Translations under genes and position numbers: made by a program
Shown here: positions 16,993 to 24,174 of the stretch, one piece after another
Numbering within the stretch: position 1 is the first letter of the stretch
Layout: the number at the start of each line of letters is the position of its first letter
Notes under the pieces: generated by a model
The model's database searches: none
Seen by the model: only the letters and a program-made list of their open reading frames with translations
Told to the model about the DNA's origin: nothing
Origin: an uncultured Flavobacteriales bacterium
GTDB lineage: Bacteria > Bacteroidota > Bacteroidia > Flavobacteriales > Schleiferiaceae
Direction of reading: 5' to 3'
NCBI GenBank assembly: GCA_913055685.1
Contig: CAJXKC010000001.1
Location: 930,001-994,000, forward strand
DNA: 64,000 nt

Positions 16993-18276
16993 ATGGTTTC
17001 CAAGCATTATTATATGGGTTCACAGAGGGTTGCAACTTCAGTAACTGATTTGGCAAGTCAACTTAGTAGTACAGGATCAGGAAGTGAGTTTGGAGGACCA
17101 GCTAATCAGAGTAATGCTTCAGATCCAGTCATTCAAGACTTTGAAGCGACTATGACTTGTTTATATGGGAATCAGGTAAGTTTTGGGTTTGACCCAGCTT
17201 TAGACTTACCTTTAATGGATGAAGTTGCCTTTGTAGACTGTAATGAAGGAGTTGTGGTAGATCCAAATCAAATCGTGGCAGAAGACCCAGAATGTGCCTG
17301 CGAGCAATCCACCTATTGGGCCTCGCAGTACGAGGCGGATTGTCCTTCATATAATATCATGTATTGGTACCATCCTGATTACCTTGGGTCTGTAGAAGCG
17401 GTTACAGATATTGACGGCGAGGTTTACCAATTCTTCCACAACACCATATGGGGAGAAGATATCGTAAGCCAGAAATCCTACCTTTATAATCATTACTCTA
17501 GTCCCTATCGATTTAATGGTAAGGAAAAGGATTGGGAGACTGGAAATCACTATTATGGGGCGAGGTATTATGATCCGAAGTTGAGTGTGTGGTTGAGCGT
17601 GGATCCTCTCGCCAGTAAATTTCACAATTTATCCCCTTATAACTTCGTAGAAAATAATCCTCTAATGATGATTGATCCCGATGGTAGGGGGCCGTGGATT
17701 TATGATCAACTGGAAGATGGTACCTATCAACGAAGAAAGGTGGAGGAAAATGATGGTGGAGAGAATTTCCATACTTATCATAATAATGATGGGACAACCA
17801 GTTATTACGATCAGAAGGCAGGTACGTTTGTAACGGTCAATAATAGTGAAACAAAACAAAAATTGGCGAATTACATAGCTACTGTTGCTAGGAGACGAGA
17901 AGCTGTTAAAAAAACAAGGGAGGTAATAAATAATATTGGTGATGGAATTGCAACTGTTGGATATGTTGCCGCACCTTTTACTGAAGGGGCAAGTTTAACG
18001 CTTTCAGCTGTGGGAGAAGGAATTTCTCTTACGGGTAAAGCAATAACCAATGCAGCTAATTTTGAAGAAAGTGGTGCTACAACTGAGAACATGGTAGATC
18101 TTGGTGTTGATGTTTTAATAGAATTAGCTCCGCTTCCATTAGAAAACGTAGTAAAGAAATCTAATTTAGATGACGTTTCAAAAAAGATTATTAGGTCTGA
18201 AATTGGAAAGGTTAAGCAGACTGGCGAATATGTAATTAAGAAAGAGATAGAAGAAAATAGATCGAATGGCAACTAA
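16993..18276 (+). CDS. Orphan RHS C-terminal module (truncated RHS core plus variable tip)
   Basis: 427 aa corresponding only to the end of an RHS/YD-repeat protein. The core signature is complete: YHPDYLGSVEAVTD, YRFNGKEKDWETG, HYYGARYYDPKLSVWLSVDP and NPLMMIDPDGR (about residues 120-230). The thousands of residues of YD repeats, the signal peptide and the secretion region are missing; homology starts about residue 5 (KHYYMGSQRVA). After PDGR comes a variable tip of about 200 aa with a Gly/Ala-rich hydrophobic stretch (IGDGIATVGYVAAPF) like pre-toxin segments of polymorphic toxins and no nuclease motif I recognise. The tip DNA looks AT-rich. A decayed copy or a donor cassette for tip exchange are both possible; the ATG at 16993 may not be used. 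Confidence 0.75.
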   Translation: MVSKHYYMGSQRVATSVTDLASQLSSTGSGSEFGGPANQSNASDPVIQDFEATMTCLYGNQVSFGFDPALDLPLMDEVAFVDCNEGVVVDPNQIVAEDPECACEQSTYWASQYEADCPSYNIMYWYHPDYLGSVEAVTDIDGEVYQFFHNTIWGEDIVSQKSYLYNHYSSPYRFNGKEKDWETGNHYYGARYYDPKLSVWLSVDPLASKFHNLSPYNFVENNPLMMIDPDGRGPWIYDQLEDGTYQRRKVEENDGGENFHTYHNNDGTTSYYDQKAGTFVTVNNSETKQKLANYIATVARRREAVKKTREVINNIGDGIATVGYVAAPFTEGASLTLSAVGEGISLTGKAITNAANFEESGATTENMVDLGVDVLIELAPLPLENVVKKSNLDDVSKKIIRSEIGKVKQTGEYVIKKEIEENRSNGN

Positions 18277-18466
18277 AGTTTGTGGAGTTTTATTAATTGT
18301 GTTTGGGGTTTATATTTTCAGAATTGGATTGAAGTATGATGATTCTGATAGTGCTCATTTGATGAATGTTAAGTTAATCGGAGCTGCAATTTTATTAGTT
18401 ATTGGTGGACTCGCTTTAATCTTAACATCGAAAACCATGTGTGAAATTATAGGAGTATTTTGCTAA
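18266..18466 (+). CDS. Small two-TM protein, candidate immunity partner
   Basis: 66 aa with two hydrophobic segments (about 5-22 and 36-54) joined by a short acidic/polar loop (KYDDSDSAHLMNVK). Its ATG overlaps the RHS reading frame by 11 nt, a spacing that suggests translational coupling. Genes directly behind RHS tips usually encode the cognate immunity protein, and small membrane proteins fit toxins acting at membranes. No family recognised, so the immunity role is positional inference only. Confidence 0.5.
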   Translation: MATKVCGVLLIVFGVYIFRIGLKYDDSDSAHLMNVKLIGAAILLVIGGLALILTSKTMCEIIGVFC

Positions 18467-18532
18467 AACAGATGGGGGATAACTAAAATATTAAGAGGAT
18501 TAATGTTGCATTTATTGGGAAGAGGGAGACAC

Positions 18533-18658
18533 TGTAAGTCCCCCTAAAAATCCAACAGTTTAAAAGTGTGTAAATTTAAACTGTTGACTATGAAGAAATC
18601 AAGATTTTCAGAAAGCCAGATCAGTCATGCTTTAAAGGAGCATGAGGACTTGGAATAA
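18533..18658 (+). mobile_element. IS3-family left-end remnant
   Basis: TGTAAGTCCCCCTAAAAATCC looks like a terminal inverted repeat; it is followed by the perfect palindrome AACAGTTTAAA-N10-TTTAAACTGTT (18554-18585). The ATG at 18590 then opens MKKSRFSESQISHALKEHEDLE and stops. That peptide is the N-terminus of IS3-family OrfA (typically MKKSRFTEEQI...). The rest of orfA, all of orfB and the right end are missing. Confidence 0.65.
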
Positions 18659-18768
18659 AACCCCTTTCAGGTTCAAATTTGGATCAGTCCATATTGGAAG
18701 GCACTGTAGAGGGGTATAAAGTGTTTTATCAAGAACGAATTAGTCCTAACTTAGGTAATGATGAGTAA
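18646..18768 (+). pseudogene. 3' tail of a lost gene, possibly a second toxin tip
   Basis: An open frame without a start reads ...GSNLDQSILEGTVEGYKVFY... and ends ...SPNLGNDE then TAA at 18766. It looks coding but its 5' part is gone, replaced by the IS3 remnant. It overlaps the next small membrane ORF by exactly 11 nt, the same geometry as the RHS module and its partner, so it may be the end of another toxin tip. Confidence 0.4.
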
Positions 18769-18955
18769 AATTGAAACTTCCGATTTAATAATAGGTGCAG
18801 CCTTTCTTGCATTAAGTGGCGTGATTTGGTACTTTTCTTATAAGGCCAAAATCTCATCCAAGAATGGTATTGACAGAGCCAATGCCATTCAGCTCAATAC
18901 AGGAGCGATAGGCTTTGCAATGGTAGGACTATATTACATCCTGAGAAATCTTTGA
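18758..18955 (+). CDS. Small two-TM membrane protein
   Basis: 65 aa with two hydrophobic segments (about 9-27 and 46-63) and a basic loop (YKAKISSKNGIDRANAIQ). Length, topology and loop placement parallel the 66-aa protein at 18266, although the sequences are not clearly homologous by eye. It starts inside the end of the preceding gene remnant and its stop is 2 nt before the TonB-C pseudogene. Possibly an immunity protein left behind by the loss of its toxin; no family recognised. Confidence 0.5.
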   Translation: MMSKIETSDLIIGAAFLALSGVIWYFSYKAKISSKNGIDRANAIQLNTGAIGFAMVGLYYILRNL

Positions 18956-18957
18956 AA

Positions 18958-19380
18958 ATGAAATTTATAATTGCTTATCTTTTGATAATATTATTTCCCA
19001 TCTAACTTTTATCTCAAAATGAGAATGGAAATAATGAATACCAAGAAATCAACCCCAATAAGGGTTCAGGTGGTTTTTCTTTGGTGGATCAGTGGCCGAT
19101 GTATCCTGGTGGGGAAATAGGTGTTAATGAGCATGTTAAGAATGAATTGAAATACCCTGAAGAGGCCTTAAGCGACAGCATTCAAGGGCGAGTAGTTGTC
19201 CGTTATGTAGTACAGACAGATGGTAATGTTGGAGAGATCGAAGTAGTGGAAAGTGTCCATCCACTTTTAGATGAGGAAGCGATGCGCGTTATCAGGGCAA
19301 TGCAAAAATGGAAACCTGGTATTCAGCGCGGAAAGCCAATAAAGGCAGCGTACTTACAAGCTTTTAATTTTAACCTTTAG
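18958..19380 (+). pseudogene. TonB C-terminal domain protein with nonsense codon in the signal peptide
   Basis: The intact frame reads MKFIIAYLLIILFPI-stop-LLSQNENGNN..., then a TonB_C domain (YPGGEIGVNEHVKNELKYPE, GRVVVRYVVQTDGNVGEIEV, MQKWKPGIQRGKPIKAAY). A TAA at 19003-19005 interrupts the signal peptide at codon 16; frame is otherwise continuous for 140 codons. The ORF track's start at 19081 is a TTG beyond the signal peptide, so any product from there would stay cytoplasmic. Such proteins normally bear on periplasmic energy coupling or are stand-alone lipoprotein-like TonB_C proteins. Recent inactivation or a sequencing error are both possible. Confidence 0.75.
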
Positions 19381-19382
19381 TT

Positions 19383-19410
19383 AAAGCCCGGCCGTTGAGC
19401 CGGGTTTTTT
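19383..19410 (+). terminator. Intrinsic terminator after the TonB-C pseudogene
   Basis: GCCCGGC / GCCGGGT-type stem (CCCGGC-cgttga-GCCGGG) followed by six T's. Confidence 0.8.
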
Positions 19411-19848
19411 ATGGGGTATAAGCCTGCCTTGTTTTGTAATCCCTGAGCAGTGAAGAAACCACCATGATCACGGTGTTCATTTCTTAGGTCAGTAGCTGGT
19501 CCACTTGTTACCTTCCCTAAAACCCGCACTAGTAAAACCTACGAGGCTAATAAATTAATCATCAAGTACTTGTTCTTTAAATATCGAAGTGATTGCGAGC
19601 GTAGAGCTTGGGACTATAGTTGCCGAATTTTTGATGCTTTTAACAAGATGCATCTAGACCTTAAAAAAAAGCGATTAGTCGTGAGTCATAGAATTTCAAG
19701 GGATTCCTATTATCACCTAGCAGGGAAGAACGCATTTCTTTGGATAAATTACTTCGTGAATTAGACATTTCCAATAAATGGATCATACTTATGGCGGTAA
19801 CCATTGAAAAATTTAGCGGAAATGTTTCAGTAATGTTTCAGTGAAAAA
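19411..19848. other. Gene-poor stretch beside tRNA-Leu
   Basis: No convincing gene. A 64-codon frame starting from TTG at 19570 matches nothing I know and is probably spurious. A direct repeat ATGTTTCAGTAATGTTTCAGTGA lies at the end (about 19822-19844). Position between an acquired segment and a tRNA is compatible with an eroded integration scar, but no integrase is readable. Confidence 0.4.
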
Positions 19849-19884
19849 CAAAAAACCCTTGCTAATCTACTGACTAACAAGGGT
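19849..19884 (-). terminator. Intrinsic terminator of tRNA-Leu
   Basis: On the minus strand ACCCTTG-N16-CAAGGGT is followed by TTTTTTG, directly downstream of the tRNA. Confidence 0.8.
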
Positions 19885-19901
19885 CGATCTTCTTTTTGAA
19901 G

Positions 19902-19983
19902 TGCCCAGGACCGGAGTCGAACCGGTACGCCCGAAGGCACAGGTGTTTGAGACCAGCGCGTCTACCAATTCCGCCACCTGGGC
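19902..19983 (-). tRNA. tRNA-Leu (anticodon CAA)
   Basis: 82-nt class II tRNA read on the minus strand: acceptor GCCCAGG/CCTGGGC with A73, D-arm GGCGGAATTGGTAGACGC, anticodon loop CTCAAAC, long variable arm, and T-arm CCGGTTCGACTCCGG. The anticodon CAA decodes UUG. CCA is not encoded. The anticodon stem CTGGT/ACCTG contains a U28-U42 mismatch. Confidence 0.93.
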
Positions 19984-20044
19984 TTGCTGCATTGAATTGC
20001 TTCAATGAGGGCGGCAAATATAAAAACAAATTGAATGGGAATTC

Positions 20045-20422
20045 TCAGATGTGGCCTTTTTCTTCGTAGCGCTTTTTACCGCGTTCCAGCATATCCCTAA
20101 GCTCGGCTTTCAAATCATCATCAAGCTGTTTAATGTGGAAACAGCTCTTGCCCTTTAGCATCTTCTTCAGCCCTTCCGAAAGCTCGTATAAGTCGGGGTC
20201 GGTATAAATAGGGAAGAAGTACAAGCGAATGTCCTTAGGCTTACGAACGGTTGAGGCAAAGTAAAAGCCATCTACTTCCTGCTTGCCTTGCATTACGCGT
20301 TTGGTGCCGGCCACTTCAATGCCATTCTCACCTTCTTTGCGCACCTGCAAGGGCGCGCCCAATTCTTTTAGGCTGCTCCTCAACCACGCCTCAATATGGT
20401 TTAAGTCTTTACTAAGGCTCAT
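20045..20422 (-). CDS. Conserved hypothetical protein, DUF1801-like
   Basis: 125-aa soluble protein without signal peptide. The second half (IRLYFFPIYTDPDLYELSEGLKKMLKGKSCFHIKQLDDDLKAELRDML) follows the pattern of small DUF1801/YdhG-like proteins: a strand-rich core, a GKSCFHIK segment and a terminal helix. The match is weak. Its ATG overlaps the TAA of the 3-hydroxyanthranilate dioxygenase gene by 1 nt (TAATG), so the two are translated from one mRNA. Function unknown. Confidence 0.5.
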   Translation of the reverse strand: MSLSKDLNHIEAWLRSSLKELGAPLQVRKEGENGIEVAGTKRVMQGKQEVDGFYFASTVRKPKDIRLYFFPIYTDPDLYELSEGLKKMLKGKSCFHIKQLDDDLKAELRDMLERGKKRYEEKGHI

Positions 20423-20952
20423 TAATCGGTAAATCTAGAGTCGCTTTCCATGGTGTGGCCACAATTACTGCAGGTGCGTAATTTTTCCGAATTGTAGTAT
20501 TCCTTAAAACGGGGTAAGAAGTCGGTTTCGATATTGCTTAAGTGGAAATAGGTTTCATGCAGCTTATGGTTGCATTTATCACAGAACCACAATAAACCAT
20601 CCTTGTGTTTGTCTTCGCGTACCCGTTCTACCACTAAGCCAATCGAGCCTTCGCTGCGCATGGGCGAATGGGGAATGTTGGGTGGTAAGAGAAACATGTC
20701 ACCCGGACCTAATTGAATATCTACCGCTTGGCCTTCGTCTTGAATGCGTACCGTGATATGACCCTCTAATTGATAGAAGAGTTCTTCCGTTTCGTTGTAA
20801 TGGTAGTCCTTTCGCGCATTGGGTCCGCCTACAATCATCACAATATAATCTTCCCCTGCCGGATACAAGTTTTTGTTGGCAACCGGGGGTTTTAGTTTAT
20901 CGCGGTTTTCGTCGATCCAGGCTTGAAGGTTAAAGGGTTTAGCTACGGCCAT
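20422..20952 (-). CDS. nbaC: 3-hydroxyanthranilate 3,4-dioxygenase
   Basis: 176-aa cupin that opens the ring of 3-hydroxyanthranilate, the step leading to quinolinate (NAD synthesis) or to tryptophan catabolism. The Fe(II) ligands fall at His51 (KDYHYN), Glu57 and His95 (PPNIPHSPMRS), the positions known in bacterial HAO. The C-terminal rubredoxin-like metal site CDKC...CSNC, found in bacterial rather than animal enzymes, is present. No other kynurenine pathway gene is in the window. Confidence 0.93.
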   Translation of the reverse strand: MAVAKPFNLQAWIDENRDKLKPPVANKNLYPAGEDYIVMIVGGPNARKDYHYNETEELFYQLEGHITVRIQDEGQAVDIQLGPGDMFLLPPNIPHSPMRSEGSIGLVVERVREDKHKDGLLWFCDKCNHKLHETYFHLSNIETDFLPRFKEYYNSEKLRTCSNCGHTMESDSRFTD

Positions 20953-21025
20953 AATTTCTTCTTTGGGGCTAAGATAAGAAATGCGAAGGCTGAGACTAGA
21001 GCGCTAATTTGATTTTAAGGCATAA

Positions 21026-21062
21026 AAAAATCCCGACCTGAGTTTCACTCATCGTCGGGACC
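21026..21062 (-). terminator. Intrinsic terminator downstream of the Ala/Glu-rich lipoprotein gene
   Basis: TCCCGAC (21031-21037) / GTCGGGA (21054-21060) with an inner GAGT/ACTC stem and a T-run on the minus strand; A/T tracts on both sides allow bidirectional action. Confidence 0.8.
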
Positions 21063-21087
21063 TTTATTTTTTCAGCTTACGCTATTC

Positions 21088-21408
21088 TTACATGCCATCA
21101 GCATGCTCAGCGTGCTCGCTGTGATCACCTTCTGCGTGCATAGGCTTCTCTACAGCTTCGTTCATAGCGTCAGCAGCCTCGTCGGCAACTTCAGCTACAG
21201 TGTCAGCAGCAGCTTCCATAGCGTCGCCAGCTTCTTCAGCAGCATCTTCCATAGCGTCACCCGCTTCTTCCATAGTTTCAGCAGCGTCGTCAGCTACTTG
21301 TTCCATGGTGTCACCTGCTTCGTCAGCAGCTTCTTCAGCTGGAGCGTTGTTACATGCTACTGCACCAGCGAACATAAGTGCAAATGCAAAAAAACTTACT
21401 TTTTTCAT
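21088..21408 (-). CDS. Ala/Glu-rich repeat lipoprotein with His-rich tail
   Basis: 106-aa predicted lipoprotein: signal peptide with lipobox ending at Cys19 (FAGAVACNN), then about 70 residues built of degenerate acidic repeats (DEAGDTMEQVADDAAETMEE, AGDAMEDAAEEAGDAMEAAA) predicted to form one long amphipathic helix, then a His/Glu tail HAEGDHSEHAEHADGM. The repeat resembles LEA-like or coiled-coil lipoproteins common in Flavobacteriales; the tail might bind metal. Monocistronic, with its own promoter and terminator. Function unknown. Confidence 0.8.
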   Translation of the reverse strand: MKKVSFFAFALMFAGAVACNNAPAEEAADEAGDTMEQVADDAAETMEEAGDAMEDAAEEAGDAMEAAADTVAEVADEAADAMNEAVEKPMHAEGDHSEHAEHADGM

Positions 21409-21444
21409 CCTTCTCTCGAGATTTGGTTGTTAAACAATTAAGCA

Positions 21445-21482
21445 CAAATGTAGGCAAAAATCAATCCTACACTAGTGTGTAG
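21445..21482 (-). promoter_or_regulatory. -7 box and palindrome upstream of the lipoprotein gene
   Basis: TACATTTG (complement of 21445-21452) fits TAnnTTTG, about 36 nt before the ATG. Upstream, CTACAC-TAGT-GTGTAG (21467-21482) is a palindrome placed like an operator; because it follows the glyQS stop it may instead be a weak terminator stem for that gene. Confidence 0.45.
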
Positions 21483-21489
21483 TAAAAAA

Positions 21490-23025
21490 TTATCTTTTTA
21501 GTAATGTGCTAAGGCTCAGTTTCTCCCTTAGGATATTAGCCAAGTTTGAGATCGGAACGCGCTCTTGTTCCATCGTGTCGCGATCCCTTACCGTTACACA
21601 TTTATCCTCTTTTGTTTCATGGTCTACCGTAATACAGTAGGGGGTTCCAATGGCATCGTGTCGGCGGTAACGCTTACCAATAGCGTCTTTCTCGTCGTAC
21701 TGCACATTGTAATCGTAGCGCAATTCATCGATAATTTCCCGTGAAATTTCCGGTAGACCGTCTTTCTTCACCAGGGGAAGAATGGCTGCTTTTACTGGCG
21801 CTATTGGTGCGGGAATGCGCAATACGGTGCGGCTGCTGCCATCTTCCAATTGCTCTTCGCGGTAAGCGTAAGAAAGCACCGCTAAGAACAAACGGTCTAA
21901 GCCAATTGACGTTTCAATTACATAAGGCACGTAGTTCTTGCCTAATTCGGGATCAAAGAACTGCAGTTTTTTTCCGCTGTGCTCTTCATGCGCTTTTAGG
22001 TCGAAATCGGTTCTGCTATGAATACCTTCCAACTCCTTAAAACCAAAGGGGAAGTTAAATTCGATATCCGCGGCAGCATTGGCATAGTGGGCCAATTTCT
22101 CGTGGTCGTGGAATCGGTAAAAGGACTCATCCATACCCAAGGCTTTATGCCACTTGATACGTTCCTCTTTCCAGTATTCGTACCACTTCATTTCTTCACC
22201 GGGGCGTACAAAATATTGCATTTCCATTTGCTCAAATTCGCGCATGCGGAAGATGAACTGACGGGCAACAATTTCATTACGGAAAGCCTTACCGGTCTGA
22301 GCAATTCCAAAGGGAATCTTCATGCGGCCAGTCTTTTGCACGTTTAGGAAGTTTACAAAAATCCCCTGTGCCGTTTCTGGACGCAGGTAAAGGGTAGAAC
22401 TACCTTCGGCTACCGAGCCCATTTGGGTGCCAAACATGAGGTTAAACTGGCGTACATCGGTCCAGTTTTTAGAACCGCTTATCGGACATACAATGCCTTT
22501 TTCTTCGATTAAGGCTTTTACGTCTTCCAGGTCGCCTGCCTCCAAACTGCGCGCTAGACGCTTAACGCTGGACTCGGCTTCATCGAGGTATTTTTTAACC
22601 CGTGGATTCGTTTCGCGGTAAAGCGCCTCGTCGAAGTCGGCCCCAAAGCGTTTTTTAGCTTTTTCAACTTCTTTCTCCGCTTTCTGCCTTTGTTTTTCGG
22701 CATAGTCCTCTACCAAAACATCGGCGCGGTAACGCTTCTTAGAATCTTTATTATCGATTAAGGGATCGTTAAAGGCATCGACGTGACCACTAGCTTTCCA
22801 AGTGGTAGGGTGCATAAAAATGGCGGAGTCTAAACCCACAATATTTTCATGCATTTGCACCATGGCTTTCCACCAGTATTCGCGCAAATTCTTTTTCAGT
22901 TCAACGCCATTCTGTCCGTAATCGTAAACGGCTGATAAACCGTCGTATATTTCACTCGATTGGAAGATAAAACCGTACTCTTTAGAGTGGGCAATTACCT
23001 TCTTAAATAAGTCCTCTTGATTCAT
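21490..23025 (-). CDS. glyQS: Glycyl-tRNA synthetase (alpha2 type)
   Basis: 511-aa class II aminoacyl-tRNA synthetase of the homodimeric type that charges tRNA-Gly. Recognisable elements include TSSEIYDG-like N-terminus (FQSSEIYDGLSAVYDYG), the motif 2 region RNEIVARQFIFRMREFEQMEMQ, and motif 3 SIGLDRLFLAVL, with the anticodon-binding domain in the last 110 residues. Length is normal for the family. Start ATG at 23025 is supported by a TACCTTTG box 5 nt upstream. Confidence 0.95.
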   Translation of the reverse strand: MNQEDLFKKVIAHSKEYGFIFQSSEIYDGLSAVYDYGQNGVELKKNLREYWWKAMVQMHENIVGLDSAIFMHPTTWKASGHVDAFNDPLIDNKDSKKRYRADVLVEDYAEKQRQKAEKEVEKAKKRFGADFDEALYRETNPRVKKYLDEAESSVKRLARSLEAGDLEDVKALIEEKGIVCPISGSKNWTDVRQFNLMFGTQMGSVAEGSSTLYLRPETAQGIFVNFLNVQKTGRMKIPFGIAQTGKAFRNEIVARQFIFRMREFEQMEMQYFVRPGEEMKWYEYWKEERIKWHKALGMDESFYRFHDHEKLAHYANAAADIEFNFPFGFKELEGIHSRTDFDLKAHEEHSGKKLQFFDPELGKNYVPYVIETSIGLDRLFLAVLSYAYREEQLEDGSSRTVLRIPAPIAPVKAAILPLVKKDGLPEISREIIDELRYDYNVQYDEKDAIGKRYRRHDAIGTPYCITVDHETKEDKCVTVRDRDTMEQERVPISNLANILREKLSLSTLLKR

Positions 23026-23030
23026 GCCGG

Positions 23031-23038
23031 CAAAGGTA
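23031..23038 (-). promoter_or_regulatory. -7 box TACCTTTG for glyQS
   Basis: Minus-strand TACCTTTG ends 5 nt before the glyQS ATG, predicting a leaderless or very short-leader mRNA. Confidence 0.5.
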
Positions 23039-23075
23039 AATGATTGATCGAAATGCCATCCCCCGAAAGGGGAAA

Positions 23076-23657
23076 TTAGCGCAGGCCTAGTAGTAAAGTT
23101 GCGTTTTCGGAAAAGAGTTTCACCGATATAGCCAATAGGATAACCCCGAATACCTTACGAAGGATGTTTAGGCCACTTTCACCAAAGAGCTTTTCTAGTC
23201 GGGCCGCGCTTTTCAGTACCGCAAAAACCAAGAGACTATTGATGATGATGGCCACCACGATATTTTCGGCGGCAAACTCGGCGCGAATCGAAACGATGGT
23301 GGTCATTACCCCCGCTCCAGCAATTAAGGGGAAGGCTAGGGGTACAATGGAGGCCGATTTAGGCTCCTCGTCTTTAATGAGGGTGATACCCAAGACCATT
23401 TCTAAGGCTAGGATAAATAGAACTAAGGCACCAGCTACCGCGAATGAGTTGATGTCTACCCCTAGATATTTTAGGATGCTTTCGCCTAAGAAGAGGAAGA
23501 CAATCATGATTCCGGCCGCTACAATGCTGGCCTTCTCACTTTGAATATGCCCCACCTTTTGGCGTAAGGAGATAATTAATGGAATACTGCCCATGATGTC
23601 GATCACGGCAAAGAGAATCATGGTGGCGGAAAGTATTTCCTTGAAATCGAATTGCAT
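23076..23657 (-). CDS. MarC family membrane protein
   Basis: About 193 aa from the ATG at 23657 (MQFDFKEILSATMILFAVID), preferred to the upstream 23708 start, which adds a non-hydrophobic leader. Six hydrophobic segments and the family pattern DIMGSIPLIISL ... PLAFPLIAGAGVMTTIVSI identify MarC/YchE-type proteins. These were once linked to multiple antibiotic resistance, a link later withdrawn; the role is unknown. It lies between glyQS and the cold-shock gene, separated from both by short gaps. Confidence 0.88.
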   Translation of the reverse strand: MQFDFKEILSATMILFAVIDIMGSIPLIISLRQKVGHIQSEKASIVAAGIMIVFLFLGESILKYLGVDINSFAVAGALVLFILALEMVLGITLIKDEEPKSASIVPLAFPLIAGAGVMTTIVSIRAEFAAENIVVAIIINSLLVFAVLKSAARLEKLFGESGLNILRKVFGVILLAISVKLFSENATLLLGLR

Positions 23658-23725
23658 AGCCTTGGATTTTGCGGCCGCGAAATTAATCATATTCCGCAGC
23701 CGCAACACCCAAGAACTAAACTTAA

Positions 23726-24166
23726 TTATCGGATAACCTTAACTTTAACCGCATTGGGTCCTTTTGGACCTTTCATGGTCTCGAAGCTAACTAGGTTTCC
23801 TTCTATAACTTCTTCTTCCAAAGCATTGACGTGTACGAAAATACTCTGACCACTCTTCTTGTCTTTGATAAAGCCATAACCCTTGCTGTGGTTGAAATGG
23901 GTGACAGTACCCTTGCGTTGACCATCGTCATCGGGAGCTGCTTCTACTCGCTCCATGTTTAAGCTAATGTCTTTGGCTTTTACCTTTTCGGCTTGCTCGG
24001 GCGGAGTATCATGGAAATTACCATAAACATCCATGTAGGTGATGTTGTCACCCTTATCCTCTGGATTAGCTTTACGCTCTTCTTTACGGCGGGCTTTTTC
24101 TTCTTTTTTCTTTTGGCGCTTCTTCTCGCGCTCCTTTTTCCCGAAAGTTTCTTGAGATCTTCCCAT
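23726..24166 (-). CDS. Cold-shock domain protein with basic N-terminal extension
   Basis: 146 aa. The last 65 residues are a cold-shock domain with RNP1-like KGYGFIKD and RNP2-like IFVHVNAL motifs that bind single-stranded RNA or DNA. The first 35 residues are a Lys/Arg/Glu-rich charged helix (KKEREKKRQKKKEEKARRKE) and the middle is a linker (MDVYGNFHDTPPEQ). This extended form is common in Bacteroidota. It starts 8 nt after the DEAD-box helicase stop, so the two are co-transcribed; both families remodel RNA structure in the cold. Confidence 0.9.
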   Translation of the reverse strand: MGRSQETFGKKEREKKRQKKKEEKARRKEERKANPEDKGDNITYMDVYGNFHDTPPEQAEKVKAKDISLNMERVEAAPDDDGQRKGTVTHFNHSKGYGFIKDKKSGQSIFVHVNALEEEVIEGNLVSFETMKGPKGPNAVKVKVIR

Positions 24167-24174
24167 ATATGATT

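Noticed and set aside
16845-17048. 67-codon plus ORF bridging the barrel gene and the RHS fragment
   Set aside because: It lies in a different frame from both, and most of it is a shadow of the barrel gene; it does not supply the missing RHS body.
19570-19764. 64-codon ORF before tRNA-Leu
   Set aside because: TTG start, no recognisable family, no ribosome site; more likely random open frame in eroded DNA.
19411-19983. tRNA-Leu as attachment site of an integrative element
   Set aside because: No integrase gene and no second copy of the tRNA 3' end seen on the other side of the RHS segment.
21103-21441. Plus-strand ORFs (112 and 77 aa) opposite the Ala/Glu-rich lipoprotein
   Set aside because: They are shadows created by the low-complexity codons of the minus-strand gene, giving Ser/Ala or Phe/Ser-rich translations with no start signals.
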